A DNA stretch of 64,000 nucleotides, taken from an uncultured Oscillospiraceae bacterium. Lineage in GTDB: Bacteria; Bacillota; Clostridia; Oscillospirales; Acutalibacteraceae. The stretch lies in NCBI GenBank assembly GCA_905192745.1, contig CAJJLZ010000001.1:186001-250000 (forward strand). Reading direction: 5' to 3'. Below the pieces are notes generated by a model. The model was given only the letters and a program-made list of their open reading frames with translations. It was not told the DNA's origin and did no database searches. A program made the position numbers and the translations under genes. This document shows positions 57,734 through 64,000 of this stretch, one piece after another; position 1 is the stretch's first letter, and every line of letters begins with the position of its first letter.

Positions 57734-60169
57734 ATGGCAAAACGTTTTAACCGGGCGACGGCGGTTGCTCTGTCCGTTGCGTTGCTTTCAACGTCGGCGG
57801 TCGGCTTTGTCCCGCAGGCGTTGGCGGAAGGCTCCGTTCCGGATGCGGACTCCTGGAAGTATGCCGTGATTGAAGATTTCGAACCGTATGATCTCACCGG
57901 AGATCAGGGAGCGGTTCAGGCGAAAAATGTGGCCGGGACCTCTTACGACAACTGGGACAGCTACTGTGAGAACGTTACGGATGTCCTCACGCCGGAGGTC
58001 GGCGCGGGCAACTCGCAGGGCATGTATGTGTTTTCCACAGACGAAAAGACGGGCGGAAGCTATTGCCAGCCGTTCTATTATCACGGTTACCGTGCGACTG
58101 AAAATTACGCCGGCGCTTCCGAACTCTGGCTCTGGCTGGATTTTTCGCAGTATACGGAGCCCGGCGGTATCCGCATCCGTCCGAAGTTCATCGTGGGCGG
58201 CTCGGACGTTGACGCGAAGATGAAGGGCGGCGCTCCCGTCTATTTCCAGACGGCGGACGGTTTCCGCGCTTCCACATTGACCGATGTTCCGGAGGACGGC
58301 GACATCAATTCCTACGAAGCAACGCTTCGCGCCGAGGATCTTGACGGATTTAAGGGCTATGTCCGTATTCCGCTGACTTCCTTCCAGGCGGGCAGCGACC
58401 TGACCGCCGCGGCGATTACCGGCTGCAAGGGCGCATACTGGATTTTCGACTTTTCCTTCACCGTGGACGATCTGGAGGAATATGTGGAAAACGGATATGT
58501 GGTCGATAATATCCTGCTGGCCGGCGCGTCCATGACCGGCGGCACCGTGGCCTCCCTGCTTGGCAAGGACGCCAGCGACGAGGATCAGGAGGCCGCCGAT
58601 GCGGTGATCGCGCTGATCGCCGGTCTGCCCGCCGATCTGACGCTGGATGACAAGGCGGATGTGGAAGGGGCCCGCACGGCTTACAACGCGCTTTCCGCCG
58701 GGGCGAAGGCGCTGGTGACCAACTATTCTGTCCTGACCGCCGCCGAAGCGACGATCCAGCGGCTGGAAAACGAAGCGGCCATCACCGATGAGATGCGGGC
58801 GGCCGCCAAAGCGGCCCGGGACGCGATCGCGGCTCTGCCGGCGGCCGACCAGCTGACCCTGAACGACAAGGCGGCGGTGGAAGCGGCGCGCGCGGCTTAT
58901 GAGGCGGTGCCGGAAACGGCCCGCGATCTGGTGGACAATCTCCGCGTCCTGACCAAGGCGGAAGCGCGCATCGAGACGCTGATCGCGGAAGCGGCGGCGG
59001 CGGAGGCCGATAAGGCGGCCGCCAAAGCGGTGACCGATAAGATCGCGGCCCTGCCGGAGAAAATCCGTCCTGCGGATGAGGCGGCCGTCAAGGCGGCCCG
59101 CACAGCTTACGACGCGCTGACGGAAACCCAGCAGGCGCTGGTTTCCAACCTCAGCACGCTGGAGAAGGCGGAAAAACAGCTGGCGGTGTTCACCAACCGC
59201 ACCCCCGAGGATCCCGATCCTTCGTGGAGCTACCTGCCGGCGGCGGATTTCGAGAACCTGAAGACGGGCTATGAATTTGACAGCGAGAAGGACCCGAAAT
59301 CTCCGAACGCCTATATGTATATGTTCGACCCGGCGGATAAGAAGCACGAGGTTTTCCATTCCTATGTCGCCGCCAACGGCTTCAACGGCTCGAAGGCCTT
59401 CAACTTTGGCGGGCTGTCGGATAAAGGCTCGTATTGCCAGCCGCTGCTCCGTCTCGACCAGTTGGGCGGCGAAACGCTCAAGGACTTCCGCGGGGCGGAG
59501 GAAATGGTGCTGTATGTAGACTTCACCCATATCAAAATGGATAACATCGGCATGCAGTTCCGGTTCATGGAAAACGACGGGGTAACCGATGAGGGGACCG
59601 CCACCGGCATCAGCGAATACGGCCTGAAGGACGGCGCGTTCGTGTATATTCAGAATTCCGCCGGCAAATGGATCAAGGTGTACAACAACCAGTCCGCCTT
59701 CAGCGACGCGGCCAAGAAGCTTCCGCAGGAGGTGACCGGCCGGATCAAGCAGGAAGCGGGCGACGAGTTCCCGAACGGCCTGTCTGAAATGGCCGGTTAT
59801 AAGGGCATGATCCGTATCCCGCTGAGCCAGTTTGAAAACATCAACGGACAGGACAGCAACGGCAAGATGGATCTTCGTCAGGTTACCCAGCTCTGGCTGG
59901 TGTTCAATTTCCCGGGCGATCAGAAGGACAGCTACTTCGTGCTGGATCAGATCGGCTTCGTCGGTAATTTCTCCACGAGCGGTCAGGGCGAGATTTCGGT
60001 TCTGGATGTGCTGGAGATGAGCGGCTCCCGGGACGCCGAAAAGGATGACGACAAGCCGAACGGCGGCGCGGACACCGGGGACGCGGCCCTTCCCGCCTGT
60101 GCGGGAGCGGCCCTTCTGGCGGCGGCTTCCGGGGCGGTCTGCATCCGTTCCCGGAAGCGCAGAAAGTAA
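57734..60169 (+). CDS. Modular cell-surface protein with two carbohydrate-binding-like domains
   Basis: An 811-residue protein. A signal peptide is cleaved after Ala31 (QALA-EGS). Two related beta-rich domains (about 36-280 and 495-755) share patterns such as VFSTDEKTGGSYCQPFYYHGY versus FNFGGLSDKGSYCQPLLRL (partial) and the closing FSFTVDDLEEY/FVLDQIGFV, typical of jelly-roll carbohydrate-binding modules. Between them are three helical repeats of ~65-70 residues (about 283-485: DKA.V..AR.AY.AL...). The C-terminus has GADTGD, a hydrophobic stretch and RSRKRRK, a sortase-like anchor with atypical motif. AAGAGAGGG precedes the ATG. Confidence 0.85.
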   Translation: MAKRFNRATAVALSVALLSTSAVGFVPQALAEGSVPDADSWKYAVIEDFEPYDLTGDQGAVQAKNVAGTSYDNWDSYCENVTDVLTPEVGAGNSQGMYVFSTDEKTGGSYCQPFYYHGYRATENYAGASELWLWLDFSQYTEPGGIRIRPKFIVGGSDVDAKMKGGAPVYFQTADGFRASTLTDVPEDGDINSYEATLRAEDLDGFKGYVRIPLTSFQAGSDLTAAAITGCKGAYWIFDFSFTVDDLEEYVENGYVVDNILLAGASMTGGTVASLLGKDASDEDQEAADAVIALIAGLPADLTLDDKADVEGARTAYNALSAGAKALVTNYSVLTAAEATIQRLENEAAITDEMRAAAKAARDAIAALPAADQLTLNDKAAVEAARAAYEAVPETARDLVDNLRVLTKAEARIETLIAEAAAAEADKAAAKAVTDKIAALPEKIRPADEAAVKAARTAYDALTETQQALVSNLSTLEKAEKQLAVFTNRTPEDPDPSWSYLPAADFENLKTGYEFDSEKDPKSPNAYMYMFDPADKKHEVFHSYVAANGFNGSKAFNFGGLSDKGSYCQPLLRLDQLGGETLKDFRGAEEMVLYVDFTHIKMDNIGMQFRFMENDGVTDEGTATGISEYGLKDGAFVYIQNSAGKWIKVYNNQSAFSDAAKKLPQEVTGRIKQEAGDEFPNGLSEMAGYKGMIRIPLSQFENINGQDSNGKMDLRQVTQLWLVFNFPGDQKDSYFVLDQIGFVGNFSTSGQGEISVLDVLEMSGSRDAEKDDDKPNGGADTGDAALPACAGAALLAAASGAVCIRSRKRRK

Positions 60170-60199
60170 GCGGGTCCTCCGGAAAATCAGGGAGAAGCC

Positions 60200-60245
60200 A
60201 ACGGCGGTCCGGCTGAATGGCCAGCCGGACCCGCCGTTCCCTTTC
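60200..60245 (+). terminator. Terminator after the surface-protein gene
   Basis: AACGGCGGTCCGGCTG pairs with the 60222-60238 arm with one bulged C, followed by CCCTTTCC. Confidence 0.75.
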
Positions 60246-60366
60246 CTCCGCTCCCTCGGTTCCGCCCCTTCCATGCGGCAGACGCCGTTTGCCCCGATAA
60301 TCCCCGTTGATCTCCCGCCCGCAGACCGTACGGTCTCCGGCACGCCGTGCGAAAGGAGTCAGACGC

Positions 60367-62121
60367 ATGCAAAACAGGAAAAACAGGCGAACCGAACACC
60401 GCTTTTTCTTTTTCAGAAGGCAAGGCACTCTCCTTCTGGCCCTTTCGGTTTTTCTGGCGCTGACGGCCGGTTTTTCCGGCTGTTCGTCGAAACAGCCGGA
60501 ACAGGGAAACGGGTCGGAGCCTTTCGTTTCCTCTGCCGGGACGAACAATACATACGGCGCGTCTTCCGTCCCGGAAGGCGGAGAAACGGCGGACTCCTCC
60601 GGCGCCGCGCAGGCAAGCGCGACCGCCGCGTCCGCCACGACTCCGGGAACCGGCGGATGGCCGGCCGGCCCGGCCGGAACAACCGCAGCCGGCGGTTCCG
60701 GAACACAGACGGCGGGGACGGGAACGGGCGGCGGGTCCAGTCCGGGTTCAAAGACGACGACTGTTACGGCGTCCGCGACGACCAGGGCAACCACCGCACC
60801 AACCGTGGCTCCCCCCTTCAGCGACGAGGTTCGGCGCGTCTGCGGATCTTTTATCCAGCCCTGGCTGGTGGCAAGCTGGTCGCAGGATCGCTGGGAACAG
60901 GAGTGCGCGGCGATGGCCGAGGCGGGTATGCGCTATGTGATTGTTCAGTCCGTAGTGGATTTTACCTATAATACCGATGCGAATTACGGACAGGATTACA
61001 CCCGGTATACCCTGAAAAACGGAAAGGCCTTTTCGCTCTACCCCTCCTCGCTTTCCGAGCTTTCCGGGGCAAACAACGGGACGGACAGCCTGAAAAACTG
61101 TCTGGCGGCCTGCAAAAAATATGGAATGCAGGCGATCCTCGGCCCGGTGTCGGATAATCGCTGGTGGCTGTACGGCTGGGGAATCCCGGCAAGACCGTCC
61201 GGCGTGACCGATACGGCGAAGGACAGCTATATGGCGCGCTGGGTAAGGGAAAACGCGGATATCAGCAACCGCATTGCCGATGAAATCATGGCGCGGTACG
61301 GCGGTCAATACGGCGGCCAGATTTATGCCTGGTATTACAACAATGAAATATGGAATATCAGCGCGGCCTGCCGGGGGACCGACGGCGGCGTATACGCTAA
61401 GATTCTTGCCGACAGCCTGAATCTTTCCCTGCGGCATTACAGCAAAATCACGCCGGGCAAGCCGCTGATGCTGAGCCCCTTCTGTAACCCCAGCCTCTCG
61501 TCGGCCGCCCAATGCGGCAGTATGTGGAAATCTGTTTTTGCGCTGACCGAATTTCGTAAAGGGGATATCTTCGCCCCGCAGGATTCCTTCGGCAACAATA
61601 CCGATATGGACCTCGACGGCTGGAGCCGCGCGTACAAGGACGCGGCGGATACCAAGGCGGGGCTCCGCTTCTGGTCAAATAATGAAAATTTCCGCAAGGA
61701 TTATGCGGTCGCCAGAGTGGATGAATTTGTGAACCAGATCCGCATTACTTCCCGGTATGCGGAAGCCAATATCTGCTTTTCCTGGAACCATTACTATTCG
61801 CCGAAGGAGAGAAATCCCGGCTACAACGCCGCGTATCTGGATTACATACGCAACGGGAAACTCGATTTGCAGGCGCCGGGCAAGCCGGCCGCTGTAGTAA
61901 CCGGAACCAAGGTGGTTCTGGAGTCGAAAGACAACATCGGCATATGGGCTGTCCGAATCTATCGGAAAGGGCAGTCCGCGCCGGTACAGGAACGGCTTTG
62001 CCGGGACGATGGCAACGAACGGATTCTGATGACTTTTTGGCTGAATTCAGGGTCCTACGAGGTGGAAACCGTGGATTTCTGCGGCAACGCGTCTCCCCGC
62101 ACAGTGGTAACCATTGCCTGA
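60367..62121 (+). CDS. DUF4434-like TIM-barrel lipoprotein, first copy
   Basis: A 584-residue protein with a lipoprotein signal (lipobox FSGC, Cys39), a Ser/Thr/Gly/Pro-rich spacer (about 40-150) and a globular domain from about 156. Motifs such as CGSFIQPWLV, MAEAGMRYVIVQSVVDF, ILGPVSDNRWWLYGWG, IYAWYYNNEIWNIS and CFSWNHYYSPKERN fit the DUF4434/GH-like (beta/alpha)8 superfamily. It is probably a glycan hydrolase or binder held on the cell surface; paired acidic/aromatic residues at strand ends suggest catalysis. A C-terminal Ig-like extension (~70 residues) follows. AAAGGAG precedes the ATG. Confidence 0.8.
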   Translation: MQNRKNRRTEHRFFFFRRQGTLLLALSVFLALTAGFSGCSSKQPEQGNGSEPFVSSAGTNNTYGASSVPEGGETADSSGAAQASATAASATTPGTGGWPAGPAGTTAAGGSGTQTAGTGTGGGSSPGSKTTTVTASATTRATTAPTVAPPFSDEVRRVCGSFIQPWLVASWSQDRWEQECAAMAEAGMRYVIVQSVVDFTYNTDANYGQDYTRYTLKNGKAFSLYPSSLSELSGANNGTDSLKNCLAACKKYGMQAILGPVSDNRWWLYGWGIPARPSGVTDTAKDSYMARWVRENADISNRIADEIMARYGGQYGGQIYAWYYNNEIWNISAACRGTDGGVYAKILADSLNLSLRHYSKITPGKPLMLSPFCNPSLSSAAQCGSMWKSVFALTEFRKGDIFAPQDSFGNNTDMDLDGWSRAYKDAADTKAGLRFWSNNENFRKDYAVARVDEFVNQIRITSRYAEANICFSWNHYYSPKERNPGYNAAYLDYIRNGKLDLQAPGKPAAVVTGTKVVLESKDNIGIWAVRIYRKGQSAPVQERLCRDDGNERILMTFWLNSGSYEVETVDFCGNASPRTVVTIA

Positions 62122-62439
62122 CGGAAACCGGCGTTGTCCGGATTAGCACAAATTCCCATTGACATAAAAAAATACGGGTTGTTACAATTTGCTGGGACAG
62201 CCTTTCTTAGGCCGACCGATCAACGGCAGGTCCGGGGAAAACTTGCCGGGAATCATTCCGGCTACCTGTTTTGCTTTATATTCGGGTAAAATTCGGAAAA
62301 AACCGAATGAAATAAAAAAATATTCGAAGAAAAGCGGCGGAAATTCCGGGCAACGGACAGCGAATCCGGACAACGGTCAAATGACGGATCGTTTCCGCGT
62401 TACCGGAAATAACCGGGATTTACCGAAAACGCGGATAAG
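62122..62439 (+). promoter_or_regulatory. Promoter region of the second DUF4434-like gene
   Basis: TTGACA (62159-62164), 18 bp, TACAAT (62183-62188). GTTGTCCGGATT lies 15 bp upstream of the -35 (62133-62144), and the same 12-mer is inverted at 62363-62374. The first copy matches exactly one upstream of the surface-protein gene. No gene or terminator is evident in the remainder. Confidence 0.6.
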
Positions 62440-63987
62440 ATGAAAGGCGGGCGGAGCGTGACGGGAATGACGGGAATGAAAGAACAGCGCTGGGCAGAGA
62501 AAACGGCCTGTCCGGCGGACAAAAAATTCTGGAAACGGTTAGGAGCATGGATTATGACAGGAATATGTACGGCGTCGCTTCTGGGCGGCTGCGCCGGTAC
62601 CGCTGTGTCCAGCAAGACGGGTTCTGGGGAGAGCGGTCAACCAGCCGCCGCGTCGTCGGCGCCGGCGTCTGAAGCGGAGCCGTCGGGACGAAAGATCTGC
62701 GGCTCGTTCATCCAGCCCTGGCTGGTGGAGAATTGGACGCAGGAGCGGTGGGATACGGAAATACAAATGATGGCTGAAGCCGGAATGCAATATATCATCC
62801 TGCAGTCGGTGGTGGATTTTACCTATGATACCGAGCAGGACCGCGGGAAGGATCCCGCGGCGTATCCGCTGAAAAGCCGGCTGGCGCTATATCCCTCTTC
62901 TCTCCCTGAACTGGAGGGGGTCAACAACGGAGTGGATTCCCTGAAGGAATGTCTGGAGGCCTGTAAAAAATACGGGCTTCAGGCGATTATCGGCCCAGTG
63001 TCGGATAATCGCTGGTGGCTGTACGGCTGGGGCGTTCCCGAGACGCCGGCCGGAAGTACCGACATCGTGAACGACAGCTACATGACCGTGTGGACCAGAG
63101 AAAACGCCGATGTCAGCAACCGCATAGCCAGCGAAATCACGGCGCTGTACGGGAAAGATTACGGCGGCCAGATTTACGCCTGGTATTACAACAACGAGGT
63201 TTGGAACATCGATGTGGCCTGCGCCGGGACCGACGGCGGCGTGTATGCCCGGATTCTCTCCAACAGCCTGAACCTTTCGCTGCGGCATTATTCCGCGATT
63301 ACGCCCGGTATGCCGATGCTCATCAGTTCCTTCTGCAATCCCACCATGGCGGGCACGGCGGCCCAGACCGGAAAAATGTGGGAGGACATCTTCGCGCTGA
63401 CCGAGTTCCGGGAAGGGGATATTTTCTCCCCGCAGGATTCCTTCGGCAACAATACCTCCATGGATCTTGACGAATGGACGGCCGCGTATAAAAAGGCGGT
63501 GGATACCAAGCCCGGCCTTATTCTGTGGTCAAACAACGAAAACTTCCGGCAGGGCGGCGCGGTCGCCCGGGTGGATGAATTCATACGCAGGCAGGTGGAC
63601 GTTACCGCCAAATATGCCGAAGCGAACATCTGCTTTTCCTGGAACCATTATTACTCCCCGTTAGAGAAAAATCCCGGTTACAACGCCGCCTATCTGGATT
63701 ATGTGAAAAACGGAAAGCTGGATGCGGAACCGCCGAGCAAACCGGTCCTCACGGCCGATGGGCTTACCGTCAGCCTCAACTCGGAGGATAATATCGGGAT
63801 CTGCGGCGTGCGGATCTACCGCAATAAGGAAACCAATCTGGTGGAGAGCATCCAGTGCCGGGACAGCGGGGGCGACGGGACCCGGCTGACTCGGCTGACG
63901 CTGGACTTCCCCGGCACCTATTTTATCTCCACCTATGATTTCTGCGGAAACGAATCGGATAAAACGGAAATCACGGTGGAGGAATAG
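62440..63987 (+). CDS. DUF4434-like TIM-barrel lipoprotein, second copy
   Basis: Up to 515 residues with a lipoprotein signal (lipobox LLGGC, Cys51), a short Ser/Ala/Gly spacer (about 52-85) and the same domain as the upstream gene: CGSFIQPWLVENW, MAEAGMQYIILQSVVDF, IIGPVSDNRWWLYGWG, IYAWYYNNEVWNI and CFSWNHYYSPLEKN. The copies are clearly tandem duplicates, with a C-terminal Ig-like extension in both. Several ATGs near the start (62440, 62467, 62476) make the exact N-terminus uncertain. Confidence 0.8.
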   Translation: MKGGRSVTGMTGMKEQRWAEKTACPADKKFWKRLGAWIMTGICTASLLGGCAGTAVSSKTGSGESGQPAAASSAPASEAEPSGRKICGSFIQPWLVENWTQERWDTEIQMMAEAGMQYIILQSVVDFTYDTEQDRGKDPAAYPLKSRLALYPSSLPELEGVNNGVDSLKECLEACKKYGLQAIIGPVSDNRWWLYGWGVPETPAGSTDIVNDSYMTVWTRENADVSNRIASEITALYGKDYGGQIYAWYYNNEVWNIDVACAGTDGGVYARILSNSLNLSLRHYSAITPGMPMLISSFCNPTMAGTAAQTGKMWEDIFALTEFREGDIFSPQDSFGNNTSMDLDEWTAAYKKAVDTKPGLILWSNNENFRQGGAVARVDEFIRRQVDVTAKYAEANICFSWNHYYSPLEKNPGYNAAYLDYVKNGKLDAEPPSKPVLTADGLTVSLNSEDNIGICGVRIYRNKETNLVESIQCRDSGGDGTRLTRLTLDFPGTYFISTYDFCGNESDKTEITVEE

Positions 63988-64000
63988 ACAGGCCATTGAC

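Overview
The window reads as a chromosome segment of a GC-rich anaerobic Firmicute, most likely class Clostridia and probably Oscillospirales/Ruminococcaceae-like. The grounds are strong AGGAGG-type ribosome binding sites, clostridial sigma-A promoters (TTGACA-17-TATAAT), a Firmicutes-type glutamine synthetase, pyruvate formate-lyase with its activase, NAD-linked lactate dehydrogenase behind a Rex-like site, corrinoid/RACE-type proteins, PocR-AraC and ECF-sigma modules, and gut-type secreted glycan proteins. The assignment is inferred from gene content only.

Layout. 1-2 kb: a small XRE regulator behind a LexA-like dyad, a repeat/hairpin region, then an SPFH membrane protein with a ribbon-helix-helix partner. 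2.2-7.0 kb: a corrinoid C1 divergon, with corrinoid protein and PocR-AraC regulator on the minus strand and a DUF2284 metal protein plus an ASKHA/2Fe-2S reactivase on the plus strand. 7-14.3 kb: a winged-helix HTH_42 protein, a TtcA-like thiolase, rplM-rpsI, a glycosyltransferase, mntP and glnA. 14.8-27.3 kb: rpoB-rpoC-rpsL-rpsG-fusA-tuf, the core transcription/translation block. 27.7-32.5 kb: a sugar aminotransferase, a two-half P-loop ATPase, an ECF sigma with anti-sigma-like protein, and an AbrB/RHH pair. 33-38 kb: pflB, pflA, a GNAT, and an XRE-methyltransferase fusion. 38-39 kb: tRNA-Pro(CGG) and an AT-rich IS3 remnant. 38.9-42.5 kb: a membrane-anchored serpin with its ECF sigma and a CPA2 antiporter. 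42.6-47.2 kb: an ABC importer of the 2-aminoethylphosphonate/iron type in one operon with a winged-helix/cytidylyltransferase fusion. 47.7-55.6 kb: ldh, malic enzyme, rodA, tsaE, tsaB, upp, a metallophosphoesterase and two zinc-ribbon proteins. 55.6-64 kb: a GH27 alpha-galactosidase, a very large regulatory region, a modular cell-surface protein and two tandem DUF4434-like lipoproteins.

How the parts relate. Fermentation end-steps (pflBA, ldh, malic enzyme) and translation genes are ordinary. The accessory interest lies in three places. First, the serpin sits exactly where an anti-sigma factor is expected, downstream of and overlapping an ECF sigma gene. Second, the cytidylyltransferase/importer operon suggests scavenging and CTP-activation of a phosphorylated or phosphonate head group. 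Third, the GH27/surface-protein/DUF4434 locus carries repeated GTTGTCC(A/G)(A/G)ATT elements, which suggests one shared, undescribed regulator. All functions come from motif reading without database searches.
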